Source of the DNA: Odiellus spinosus
Lineage: Eukaryota > Arthropoda > Arachnida > Opiliones > Phalangiidae
DNA: 64,000 nt
Direction of reading: 5' to 3'
Assembly: GCA_963920705.1 (NCBI GenBank)
Contig: OY987236.1
Location: 7,674,190-7,738,189, forward strand
Part shown: positions 1 through 11,115 of the stretch, piece by piece
Layout: each line of letters begins with the position of its first letter
Position numbering within the stretch: position 1 is the stretch's first letter
The notes under the pieces: model-generated
Database searches by the model: none
What the model was told of the DNA's origin: nothing
Seen by the model: the letters and a program-made list of their open reading frames with translations, nothing else
Position numbers and translations under genes: made by a program

Positions 1-1086
1 ATTCACAATATTCACACTGAATCCATTTTCAAAGTGTTTTGAATGTTCAAATCAACTTTTCAAACGAATAAGATGGACCATAATTTTCGATTTGAATCAT
101 TTTTGACCAAAATTAATATTTTTCCTCGTTGTGTAAGCTTTTGTTAGTCTATGGGAGCACAACATTGAATTAGTGGGCTTAAATTCGTTTTATTTCGACA
201 TATTCATGACTACAATTCCAATTCAAATTAAAAACTCTAAATTTTTAAGGCTTAACTTCCAATTTGATCATAACGTAAGATATTTCGAATACTTCCTTTT
301 TCCAAGGAGTTTGTAGAACTACTTTTATCTTCTATGAGATTCAACATTAGTATATTAATCCGCGTAGCCTTCACTAGTTTGTAAACTGATCGTGATTCGT
401 GAACTAAAGTCTGCCTGTAGAGTCATAGAAACTTGTTGAATGTTTCGATTTTCTACCGAATGTTTACCATCTATTGGAGGAGTTTATTAATCCTATTGTG
501 AGATTAATTTTAAATTGATATAATTTGATGATAATATTCTTCTTGGTAGGAAGTAGTTTTGTGTTAATGCCAATTATAATCGCAATTATAAATAATTGTA
601 CTTAAAGTTTTCATACCATGGCGCTGGTAACTTTACTTTGCACTTCAAGAGAATGGATCGATATATAACTCAAATTTTCCCGTTTGTTTGAATGAATTAA
701 TGAATATTTATTAACCCTTTCACACAAAGTGAATCCTTTTTATAGCATAGTTCGCTCGCGAGTACGAAAATTCAACCTTAAGATTTTAACTTTTAACACT
801 TAGATAATCCTGAGAAGTTGAAACAGTAAATTGTAATGACACAAAATTAAGATATATGAAGCAAATTTGGAGACACAGAAATTCGCAAACCTTTATCCGT
901 GGCTTATAGTGATACTGTCATAGGTTTCTCACGAATTGCAAATTAAATTTAAGGTTTTTGAAAAGATCGTTAAGAAAAGATTATTGGATATAAAAGTTAC
1001 CAGTTAATTTTGGTCAAAAAAGTTTAAAATATTTTTATTATCGACAGCTTCTAAATGTTTGGAAATTAAAAAATGCCCCGATATTA
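1..1086. other. AT-rich spacer, no gene seen
   Basis: Only the short dispersed repeat at 315-388 stands out. Confidence 0.6.
315..388 (-). repeat. short dispersed repeat GCGGATTAATAC..AATGTTAAA, copy 1
   Basis: Read on the minus strand: AGTTTACAAACTAGTGAAGG, CGCGGATTAATATACTAATG, TTGAATCTCAT, GATAAAAGTAGTTC. No inverted ends and no TSD seen. Confidence 0.65.
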
Positions 1087-1093
1087 TTATTAT

Positions 1094-1430
1094 CAGAAGC
1101 CGATGAAACCCTCCTTTGAAGTCTACTACTCTTATGTTCCATATAGCGCTCCTCTCTGTATGGGTAAAATTCACAATTTTACGAGATCGGAGGGGTCCTA
1201 CTTCATCCCCCCCTGTCTACGGAAAATTGGAAATTCTCTCTCTCCACAAACGACGACGTTTTTTTGACGAACTCCAAGGCTGCTAGAGATATTCGCTCGA
1301 CGAACTCCCGCTCCGAAAATTTCTACCGTTAGGAGGCGTACGAATCGCGCTTTTTGAAACTAACCCATACAGAGAGGGGTTGACAAGACCGGGGAGTAAT
1401 AGACTTCAAAGGAGGGTTCATCGGCTTCTG
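1094..1430 (+). mobile_element. CAGAAGCCG MITE, copy 1 (7-bp TSD)
   Basis: 337 bp with terminal inverted repeats of about 32 bp (CAGAAGCCGATGAAACC inward to TTTGAAGTCTA) and inner inverted CCCATACAGAGAGG motifs. TSD TTATTAT at 1,087-1,093 and 1,431-1,437. A non-autonomous DNA transposon; its short open frame starting MKPSFEVYYS is only the end repeat read through. Confidence 0.92.
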
Positions 1431-1437
1431 TTATTAT

Positions 1438-2496
1438 CGCTAGTAACATATTCATAATAGTTAAGACTAAAATGCGGTGTTATTTTCATTCTGTCACGAA
1501 TCGATTCACCTTATGACCTAAAAATCGGTAGGCCTAGAGATGATATTTATTTTTATTTCCAACTTCGATTCAATTAAAGTACCTATAATAAAATCTTTTC
1601 GAAGCTTAGGGTAACGTTACATTGAGTTGCAGTCTTGAATGAGCTTAAATTGTAATGTTTATAACCTGCTTTCAATGGGAATTAGATTCTTTTCCAGGTT
1701 GTACGCTTGCTTTTCTTACTAATGAGTTCGAAATCTTAGTTCCTCATCCCCGGGCGTGCATTCTTTTCGAATTTTTTTTTGGCACAAAAAAAACTCGAGT
1801 TCACCTAGAGCTCTCACTCATTCGACGCTATCGGCTACTTAAATTTCTTAGCCTCGCTTTTCAATCGACTCTTTACTTAAGGAAAGCAATATAAAATCTC
1901 CATAAAAAGAGACTTTTTAAAAACCTTTAATGGACTTCCATACGTTACCGGCCGGCTGCTGCTACTACTCTAGCTCTGATTTTTTTTTTTCGTTAAACAA
2001 TTAGTCCCTGTACTTGAATACTTCAGAGCGTCAGTAAATATTTCCAGCTTATTCTTTCAATGAAATAATGTATTCATAAATTATTCTGGCCGAAGATATA
2101 TTTCCATATAAAATTAAACTGAATTATAATATTTCAAACCCACTTAATAATTACTTAAATTAATCGTCAAAAGGAATATTAAATAAGCTTTATTATTAAT
2201 ACGTTTTAATTATTTTCGGGACAATTGTTTGAAGGTTCGAGGAATACTCCACTGTAAACAATTATACACTATAGAATATTGGAATTTCTGTTATGGTTCA
2301 TCTTATACTTAAAGGGATAATGAAAACGATTAAGTGATTTAAATATTCATAAAAATAGTTAAACCCCCTAAGCCTAACTCCGTTTTTATACGTTATTATT
2401 AAAATGTCAGAAATACTGCGCTAATTGAAGTGCTCACTGTAGATTTTCTGAGAATAATACCAGTCTGAAAGTTAGACTTTTATCGTGATTTCGTTA
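1438..2496. other. AT-rich spacer, no gene seen
   Basis: Short open frames without codon structure or family match; nothing else. Confidence 0.6.
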
Positions 2497-2503
2497 CTGT
2501 TAG

Positions 2504-2921
2504 CAGAGGTATATAATAACCCCCTTCGGGGGGAAGTATGAAAGGTAGGCAAAATCGACGAACAACAAGTGCCCGGCGTAAATCGCGGCGGATCGACACA
2601 CCGCTTTACTCCCAAAAAATAGTTACACCATTTTGAACCTCACTAAAATCTCCCTACGCACACTTCCGGAACTCGCGAGCTGAAGTCAACCTTCGACTCC
2701 ATTTTAACAGACAGCCTGACTCCTGAGACAGGAAGTTCTAAACACAAATCGAGCCGTCTTGTTTATACAAAGACCATTTACTAGAGTAGCGACATTGAGA
2801 AGTCCAGCGCGAGCTAGTGGCCTAGATAGTCAGCAGCGGGCTCTTGTTGTTCGTGATTTTTAGCATTGGTAGTATAGGGGCTTTCATACTTCCCCGTGAA
2901 GGGTATTATTATATACCTCTG
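2504..2921. mobile_element. CAGAGGTATATAATA-ended MITE (7-bp TSD)
   Basis: 418 bp with inverted ends CAGAGGTATATAATA and an imperfect repeat reaching about 80 bp inward (GAACAACAAG on both sides). TSD CTGTTAG at 2,497-2,503 and 2,922-2,928. The interior is GC-richer than the flanks and has no open frame of note. Superfamily not settled: the ends look hAT-like but hAT usually gives 8 bp. Confidence 0.88.
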
Positions 2922-3375
2922 CTGTTAGTTACAAATTAACGAGCCGTATTTGAGTTTTAAGCCTTGATTAAAAATAACACCTTGCTCGTATTTATTATCT
3001 CTTTGAGATGGATTGAATAATTTAAATAATCTTCATAATATAACGGACCAAAAGATTGATCCCATTATGTGGGCTTAGAATCTAAATCAGGCCAAAGCAA
3101 TCTTAATAAAAATTAAAAGAAAATCTTTGCCCTTTCTTAAAACTGTATACTAGAGTGATTTTTGAAATCTTTCTCGGGAAGCAGATAATTCTCACTCGCT
3201 TATTATTCAGCTTGGGAAATATAGAAGGATGAAACCATTAGGGCTTAATTACATTGTTCCCAGCATCCACTCCTCCTTCCTTCGTCCTGATCACCGCTTT
3301 ATCTAAATCGTTTGTCTCTCTCACCCTCATAAAGGGCACATGAAAAAATATATATTGATATATTTAATATATAGT

Positions 3376-4297
3376 TATCGAAATCGAAATTATTAGTTTC
3401 TATTTATTGAAATTGAAATTATTATAATTGCCTTAATTTATTTATTGAAATTAAAATCATTAAAATTGCCATCAAAATATTTATTGAAATTATTGTAATT
3501 GCCATCAATTTATTGAAATTATTATAATTGCCATCAATTTATTGAAATTATTATAATTGCCATCAATTTATTGAAATTATTATAATTGCCATCAATTTAT
3601 TGAAATTATTATAATTACCATCAATTTATTGAAATTATTATAATTGCCATTAATTATTGAAATTGAAATTATTATAATTGCCATAATTTATTTATTGAAA
3701 TTATTATAATTACCATTTCTTTATTGAAATTGAAATTATTATACTAGTCATTAATTTATTGAAATTGAAATTATTATAATAGTCGTTAATTTATTGAAAT
3801 TGACATTATTATAATTGCCATTAATTTATTTATTGAAATTGAAATTATTATAATTGCCATTAATTTATTGAAATTGACATTATTATAATTTCCATTAATT
3901 TTTAATTGAAAATGAAATTATTATAATTGCCATTAATTTATTTATTGAAAATGAAATTATTATAATTATCGTTAATTTATTTATTGAAATTGAAATTATT
4001 ATAATTACCATTAATTTATTGAAATTGAAATTATTATAATTGCCATTAATTTATTGAAATTAAAATTATTATAATTGCCATTAATTTATTGAAATTGAAA
4101 TTATTATAAATGCCATTAATTTTATAGAAATTGAAATTATATTATGATTGCCATGAATTATTCAAATTTATATTATTATATTATAATTGTCATGAATTTT
4201 TTAATTGAAATTGAAATTATTATAATATATATTTTCCATGAATTTATTTATTGAAATTGAATATGCGTGAATTTAATTTTCGAAATTGAATTGAATT
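3376..4297. repeat. AT-rich minisatellite, 29-39-bp unit
   Basis: About 25 units built on TTATTGAAATTATTATAATT plus GCCATCAA. Five or so identical 29-bp units lie at 3,505-3,650; elsewhere units have an extra GAAATTGAAATT or TTTATTTA. The uniform centre and worn edges are typical of unequal exchange. Confidence 0.92.
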
Positions 4298-4371
4298 CTT
4301 CATATTAAAAGTATCTTTTACCATTTCACCCTCCTTTTAAATTTCAAATTTAAAGCATTCTGTACTGTTAT

Positions 4372-4438
4372 TAGTTTGCGAACCGAAAGGCGTGGCGGAT
4401 TAACACGCGATGTTAAATCTCGTTGGAATAAAAATACT
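4372..4438 (+). repeat. short dispersed repeat, copy 2
   Basis: AGTTTGCGAACCGAAAGGCG, TGGCGGATTAACACGCGATG, TTAAATCTCGT, GGAATAAAAATACTC. Confidence 0.65.
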
Positions 4439-4783
4439 CTTTGCTAACTGTAATTGAACTTATCTAAAGCCTCCTAACCCTTATTATATATTAGTTAAGT
4501 ACCACTTGATCGCCCTTTGCTGCGGTCAAAATTGAATTTGCAATTAAACGCCCAAGTTCCTCGAGTTTTTATCGAAATATAATTATCATTACGAGATAAA
4601 CTGTAATGTTCAATTGTGTTATATGTCTACGAGGTTGCTTAATGATGCTAATCCTATTAATTAATTACTTATTTCGTCTATCGAATTAAATTTAAAATTT
4701 AGTAGACAATGGAATGTGAAAAATATAAAATACATATGTCTTTTGAATTTTATAAATATCAAAATCTAATTTTCCAATTCAAA

Positions 4784-5020
4784 TAAAGCTGGGTGGATCA
4801 TCCAATTACTTAGAACAGGTTCGAATACTGTTAACAATCACTGGAAAAAGTAATTGATTACTTGATTACTTTCAAGTTTAAAGCTACATCTAAAGGCGGA
4901 AAATATTAGTTTAAGTCAAACTTTGTGTGAGTAATTGTTGAAAGTACTCGTCAATGGACCTGATCCTAATGATTCGATTACTAGGCCTATATAGTAATCG
5001 TATCTATATACCCAGCACTA
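4784..5020. mobile_element. hAT-like element, degenerate (8-bp TSD)
   Basis: 237 bp with ends TAAAGCTGGGT and ACCCAGCACTA and inner inverted CAATTACTT / AAGTAATTG. TSD AATTCAAA at 4,776-4,783 and 5,021-5,028. The 8-bp duplication and TAGNGCTGGG-like ends fit hAT. Confidence 0.8.
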
Positions 5021-5028
5021 AATTCAAA

Positions 5029-6077
5029 CATAATTTAAAATAAATATTCTAAAATTATCGGCTGATATTGGAATTGTTTGAACACTTTACGCGACTGACG
5101 TCACTAAAAAATGTTTTACCGTTTTACGCGAGAAATAAATTAGAAAAAGATTATCTTTAGGAATTAGTAAATTATTTAACTGTCAATTTTTGGAGTATTT
5201 GTCAAGTCCAAATCGACTTGTGATCTTACCCAAAAAGTAGGCCACCTTCATTTTTTAATAGTTCACATAGCTTTGTCGCGTCTGTTGTCAACTTGCAATT
5301 TTAATTTAACTAAATTATTGCCTAAAAATCTATTCACAAATCACAATCGAAAGATATCGTCTGCTGTTAGAAAATACAACAGTATAATATCATCTTAGCA
5401 GCCTTTGAGAAAATTTATCTTTTCTTGATATCTTTCATTCAGTTCCCCTTTAAGTTTAACCAGACATTCTAATGGTCGTTTAAAAGAATATTGAAGTGTG
5501 CTTTTCAACCAGGTTTCTCAATAAAATATTATATAGTCTGGGTAGTGGACTGGCGAGAACTTTAAATGGGAAATTCCGTTAAGCTTATAGCTAGCGGATA
5601 AATTTATTAAGGGGATTAAAAGATTAATAAGAATTGAATGCGTTGATTGCAAAATACTCTTCTGTATTTCAATTCTTTATTGCACTTCCTATCGTTCTTC
5701 CATTTCGTCTATAAATACATTTATTCCTCCCAATTCTTCGAAATAACGGGTCGATAAAATGCTATGATCGATTAAGGTCTCGATTCCATCCTTTTAGGTC
5801 CGAGACCCTCGAGAATAGCATCAGTCGATAATATTTCGAAACTCTCATCAATTGGTATAGATATTTCATGCCGTTATAATCCTTATAAATTAATCTTTCA
5901 ACTTTGAAGGGAGCCTGAAGAAAAATCAAAAGCCCCCCCCCCCATTTTGTTGATAAAACAGTAATAGTTAAGCCACGGCGACGTCTAACGACTTGTTTTT
6001 GCGGCCGAAGTTAAGTTAATTAAAACAGCGGCCAAAGTTACGAGTTGCAAAAAAATTGCACTCCATGATGAGTTTCA
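5029..6077. other. spacer, no gene seen
   Basis: A C13-type run near 5,931 and a CRE-like TGACGTCA at about 5,096; no structure beyond that. Confidence 0.6.
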
Positions 6078-6081
6078 TTAA

Positions 6082-6461
6082 AGGGAGAATGCAACCCTAA
6101 TAACAAGTGATCGTTGTTTAAAAAGGCCTAATCCACCGATAAAAAGTTTACAAAACAAATATTAAACTAGAAATAAAGTTAAAACTTATCCGGAAAATAG
6201 GCTTAGCGGGATTCATGGAGATTCAGAATTGCCTCGTGTAAGGTCTAGCGACCCCGTCGTTCACGCGAGTTCTCCAAGAGACTTACAATACGCGAGGAAA
6301 TCAGAATCTCTATGAATCCCGCTAAGGCTATTTTGCGGGTAAGTTTTAAATTTATTTCTAGTTTAATATTTGTTCGAAATTTTTTTTTTTCACTAATGGA
6401 TTAGATCTATTTAAACAACAAGGAATCGATAAAAAATCAGTTGTTAGGTTGCATTCTCCCT
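6082..6461. mobile_element. TTAA foldback MITE, copy 1 (AGGGAGAATGCAACC ends)
   Basis: 380 bp between TTAA at 6,078-6,081 and 6,462-6,465. Inverted ends AGGGAGAATGCAACC; long subterminal arms containing AAAATAGGCTTAGC and ATGGAGAT make most of the element one hairpin. Non-autonomous. TTAA with AG-initial ends is shared with the THAP element at 47,552. Confidence 0.9.
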
Positions 6462-6465
6462 TTAA

Positions 6466-7240
6466 AACTTGAAGAAATCTGTAAAGTTCTAATTTGCTCA
6501 CTACTATACGATACAATTTAAAATTTTAAATGTCCTTGAAAAATTATTAAATTTAAGATTGTTTTAGTTTATTTTCTTTTTTCAATTGTTTTTCTTTTTC
6601 ATTTTATATTATTTTGTCGCCAATTTCTACCCTTCTCGTCTGTTCTCCATAGTTTTCTGGTGAAAAAGTTGGCTTAAGAAACATATATTGGAAGTCACAG
6701 CTGTTTGGATAGTTTTTTAGTATTTATTTCTTTTTTTTTTTACTTTCTGATTTTCTTCTTTGGTCAAATTTTTTTTTTCGTATTTCTCATATATCGTCTT
6801 TTGATTCTGTATAAAATTTCGTTCGCGGCGTATTCGTGTATTGAAGCGGAAACAAACTGGAACAAATAGTCTGACTGACTATTCTCGCGTGACTATAGGT
6901 TTATAAAGACATAAGTAACATAAAGTCAAACCTTAACCATAAGTAAACAATTGTACTTTAACTCAAATTACCATGAACAAAAGTTAATAATTTATTCCAG
7001 AAAAGTAATTAATACCCAGTAGCGTTAAGCTCGGTTTTACATTGACGTATAAATCAGGAGGACTTTGGCCCACAACCCAAAAAATTAGCGTTTTTTTTAA
7101 ATAAATTTTTTGTTGTATACGAAAAAAAAAAACCTTGCCCAATAACAAGAGTATATGAATACCCTTAATTTCGTTTTTCTTTGGGCTGCTCAAGGAGATA
7201 TCCAAAATACATTGCGGAGTGCTATGGGAGAAGCTGAAGC
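6466..7240. other. T-rich spacer, no gene seen
   Basis: Long T runs at 6,720-6,780; nothing recognised. Confidence 0.6.
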
Positions 7241-7353
7241 CTAGGGGTCCGACACTCTTGAATTCGCTGTACACCTGAGTTCACCGAGTTCAGCTTTGAT
7301 AGTGGAAAGAGTTAAAATTTTGTGCACCTGAGTTCGCGGGTGTCTGCCCCTCG
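7241..7353. mobile_element. GTCCGACACTC MITE, copy 2
   Basis: 113 bp with both ends; the flanking octamers GCTGAAGC and ACTTAAGC match at 6 of 8 positions, an aged TSD. Confidence 0.78.
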
Positions 7354-8201
7354 ACTTAAGCAACCCAAAGCAAAACGCCATGAGAATATATTTGTATGTA
7401 ATGGTTGGAAAACGAACCAACCGGGTTACTAGGGCTTGATATAGTTTGCGCCAAAGTTATCACTTGATTCCATACCTCTGCTTGACCGCAATTTTTTTCG
7501 CGTATCCTAAATATCACGTTTGTCGTCTATTTATACTCTTAGGGAGGGTTTTAATATACTCTTGTCAATAGTAAATCGATGTTGAAAAACTGCTTTACTA
7601 GCATTTTTATAAATATCCTTTTTTTGACAGAATCGTCTATATCTCTCTATATATTTCTCTCGAAATTCCATTTTTTAAATTCATTCTGAAAAGTTTATTT
7701 GTTTCGTAAACTTTAAAAGGGATACTAGACTCTAGAAAAGTTATTTTTAATCAATTTAGACAGTTAAAACATGCCTAAAAACATTATCGAACCTTGCCAA
7801 AGACTTCGTAGTAATTCTTGGTTTATAATTATTAAAATTAGAAAATTGGGTTCGAAGAAATTTCAAATTTTTTCAATTGAGTCAATTGCTTATGCCAATG
7901 AAAGTTCGTCTTTGAAATGGCACGTGATCCGAAAGATAGGTTTGTTAGAAATAGCGTTCTCTTTGTAGTTAAATTGGTTCACGCGTTATTGTTTTTACGG
8001 TAAATTTCATTGACTTTTAGTAGGTAAAAAAAAAAAAAAAAATATTGGAAAACAATTTCTACAAAACGGATTTAGGCTTAGCGAGTCTAGTTCGCGACTT
8101 TGATAATTAACTGTAAAATACCTTGAAACCTTTCCAAGTTGAGTTTTAATGCGTTTTTTACGAATGCTGTAATAGTCCAAATAACTTGTTATTGGTTCCT
8201 A
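7354..8201. other. spacer, no gene seen
   Basis: An A run near 8,027 only. Confidence 0.6.
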
Positions 8202-8205
8202 TTAA

Positions 8206-8552
8206 AGGGAGAATGCAACCTAACAAGAATCAATTATTTATAGATTCCTTATCGATTAAATATGCCTAATCCACTAGTAAAAAATTACAGACAAATATTA
8301 AACTAGTAATAAATTTAAAACTTACCCAGAAAATAGGCTTAGCTTGATTCATGGAGATCCTGAATTGATGGGCCATCGACCAATGAGAAAAAGACTTCAA
8401 TAACTTTTGATTGGTCGCAGATCCATCAATGCGAAGAAATTAAGTATCTCCATGAATAGAACTAAGCCTATTTGCCGGGTAAGTTTAAATTTGATTTTTA
8501 GTTTAATATTTGTTTTTAAAAAGAACAATTGCTATTAGGTTTCATTCTGCCT
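8206..8552. mobile_element. TTAA foldback MITE, copy 2
   Basis: 347 bp, TTAA at 8,202-8,205 and 8,553-8,556, both ends and both TAGGCTTAGC arms present. Confidence 0.88.
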
Positions 8553-8556
8553 TTAA

Positions 8557-9408
8557 GGCATTTTTCACGGTAAGATTTGTGATTTTGAAAACGGAAGAAT
8601 TTCGGTTTTTGGAATTTGGCGTTAATCTTTTTCACGGCTGAGTGTTTTATTATGGATTTACGCTTTTGACTTATGTTAAGACAGATACTTTAGCTTTCCT
8701 TCATTCATCCGAGAAACGCGAATGTTGAGTGTATATAGTTTTCAGAGTGGTGAAAAACCGAAGCGAATTTATACTTAATGTTAAACCTAATACGATTAAA
8801 AGTAGTTTATGCAAATTTATTTTGAACTACGTACGTTTTTCCGAAAGAGAGAATTTTTAAAAAAATAACATAAAAATTCATTCGATATTTCCAAATTAGA
8901 TTTAGGAAAAAGTTGAAAATTCCATTCCCTATATTTTTATTCTGGCTTTTCCTATCACGTACGGGCGTGAACCAATAGGGATAAAGCAAGTAGTATGAAG
9001 AAGAGATGGGAAGGGAAATGTTATTTCTCGATAGCTTATTACCATATATTTTCACGAAAAGCATTGATACAACCAAAACTTTTACCGGTATTATATTTGT
9101 ACGTGAGTTTTCAAAATATTTTATATAGGTTGTTCGTCTAATTTGAATCAACGTGTGAAAGCCGTAGTTGGGATAGTTTTGTTTAGTAATAGCGTATTCC
9201 TTCCCCTAACTTTCCTTAGTTAGCTCAAAATGGCTCGAAAAGATTATACTCTTGCACAAATGGAATATCTGCATTTTATATTAGAAAACACACTTTTGAC
9301 TTTTTTAAAGTGAAGATGAATGATATTTATTTATTAGAGAGTTGTAATTTTTAAGGATTGATATTATTGCAGAATTTGTAATTGATCTAACCACTTCGCG
9401 ATTTCTCC
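8557..9408. other. spacer, no gene seen
   Basis: Holds dispersed-repeat copy 3; the 114-aa minus frame at 8,807-9,151 has no domain or splice support. Confidence 0.55.
8736..8810 (+). repeat. short dispersed repeat, copy 3
   Basis: GTGAAAAACCGAAGCGAATT, TATACTTAATGTTAAACCTA, then ATTAAAAGTAGTTTA. Confidence 0.65.
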
Positions 9409-9880
9409 CACGATTTTGCAGACCATTTTCCCAAAATTTTGCAGACGATTTTCCCGCGATTATTTTCGCAGGCTTTTCCCCCGATTCATTTCACGGTCTT
9501 TGTACCGCGATTAATTTCGCTGGTTTTTTTTCCCGCGATTAATTTCGCGGTTTTTTTTCCCGCGATTAATTTCGCGGTTTTTTTTCCCGCGATTAATTTC
9601 GCGGTTTTTTTTCCCGCGATTAATTTCGCGGTTTTTTTTCCCGCGATTAATTTCGCGATTTTTTTTCCCGCGATTAATTTCGCGTGTTTTTTTTTTCCCG
9701 CGATTAATTTCGCGGTTTTTTTTCCCGCGATTAATTTCGCGGTTTTTTTTTCCCGCGATTAATTTCGCGTTTTTTTTTCCCGCGATTAATTTCGCGTTTT
9801 TTTTTTCCCGCGATTAATTTCGCGTTTTTTTTCCCGCGATTAATTTCGCGGTTTTTTTTTCCCGCGATTAAATTTCGCCA
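9409..9880. repeat. 27-bp minisatellite CCCGCGATTAATTTCGCGG + T8
   Basis: 14 clear units from about 9,508 to 9,880, with degraded units (CCCACGATTTTGCAG and similar) at 9,409-9,507. The core is a near-palindrome with CGCGA/TCGCG arms and a TAAT in every unit. The unit length is a multiple of three, which by itself keeps a frame open (INFAVFFPA repeats). Confidence 0.95.
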
Positions 9881-10203
9881 CAATTCCGCTATATTTAAAT
9901 TGTCGTATCACTCTTCCTTTTAAACAGTTTAAGTGGTCCGGGTTTTAATCGGTTTTTGCTTCTTCGGGGAATAGTTTGGCAACGCTCTAGTGCTCGTCGC
10001 CTAGCTCTTAACATGAAAAGCTAATCTAAAATTTTAACAACCAAACTAAGTCCGTTTGATATATGGAATACGCCTATTGATCGAGTGGGAGTAGTTTTAA
10101 AAGTAACAATTCTTTAACCTATTTAGAGTTAGTTCTATAAGAGTTATGTAAGATGAGAAGGAAGACAGCACGTGCAAAGCTAGACTCCGTTATCATCATC
10201 AAA

Positions 10204-10232
10204 CTATCCATGTCTGTCAGTCTGTCTGTCTG
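10204..10232. repeat. short GTCT microsatellite
   Basis: TCTGTCAGTCTGTCTGTCTG; little else. Poly-C or poly-G runs of 9-13 bases occur near 5,931, 19,441, 20,264, 30,485 and 61,087; a T run of about 25 at 46,771. Confidence 0.7.
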
Positions 10233-10457
10233 TCGTGAACTCCAAAGTTTACACTTGACGATATCAGAATGAGAAAAGCTGAAGCGAATTGATGCAAGTT
10301 TTTATTGCAAACACGTGAAATTAAACTCGAATCGCGCTAGTTTTTATTAAATTATAAATGCGCCTGCTAGTTTGAATTCGATTCAATTATTTAGTGAGAG
10401 TGTAAGCATGGAATAAACGACCAATAGGGAAAGAAAACCTGACGTCATTTAACCCTT

Positions 10458-10600
10458 TTACGGATAACACCGAAGTAAGATAAACAATCCAATGACGTTG
10501 CTAATGCCAGGAGCGCCACCTCCGTATATTGGGATGGGAATTTGACAAGGAGTTAAATCGTGGCACGGGACACGTTGTTTCCTTATTCGACCATTATTTA
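10458..10600 (-). CDS. weak candidate terminal exon, unknown protein
   Basis: The minus strand has a strong acceptor (CCCTTTTTTCTATCAG) followed by two bases, 46 codons and TAA. The peptide reads NNGRIRKQRVPCHDLTPCQ, then IPIPIYGGGAPGISN and a hydrophobic end. Codon usage is more mixed than in the flanks. AATAAA on the minus strand lies about 110 nt beyond the stop (10,343-10,348). No family is recognised, no partner exon was found, and the opposite strand is GC-rich too, so this could be a MITE fragment. Confidence 0.22.
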
Positions 10601-10879
10601 CTGATAGAAAAAAGGGTATATCCAAAGAGGAAGGGTAGATAGAGTGAAGGGAGGAATCAAATCTGTTCTTATATAGTTGCTCGCTATATAGCACCAAGCG
10701 CCCTATTTCTCCAGTCAAGTAGATTCGATGCGGTTTTTATTGTTTTTCGTTCTACCATAAGCTGAATTGGCGATTTCTAACCCCCATTCCTTTTAAAAGG
10801 TGCCTCTACAAGGAGTTGGCGATAGTAGAAGGGTTTGGAGATGCTCGGAGAAGTATTATTTAAGTTTAGTACAAAATAT

Positions 10880-11115
10880 AGAAAACCTGTAATACCTGGA
10901 ATTATCAGAGAATTTCAATGTTGGCAAAGATCAGGAAAATATCAGGGAAACTCTTCAAAGTTTGTCATAAATCAACGAAATTAGGGACGTTTATGGAAGT
11001 ACCTGTAATTTAATCTTCAATGACACTAACTTGTAAGTTGGTACGACATTAATTTATAAAATGCATAGTTTTTAGGGAAATACAGGGAAAATTCACTGGG
11101 AAAACCTGGAAAAAC
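10880..11115. mobile_element. possible diverged relative of the CAGGGTTCGTAC element
   Basis: Shares ACCTGG, CAGAGAATTTCAA, AGGGAAATACAGGGAAAATT and GGAAAACCTGGAAAAACAGG-type text but no clean ends or TSD. Confidence 0.3.

Noticed and set aside
4806-4830. GGTTCGAATAC as a possible tRNA B box
   Set aside because: No A box or acceptor stem at the right distance, and it lies inside a hAT-like element.
9439-9762. 107-codon open frame of INFAVFFPA repeats
   Set aside because: It is the 27-bp minisatellite read in a frame that stays open because the unit is divisible by three.
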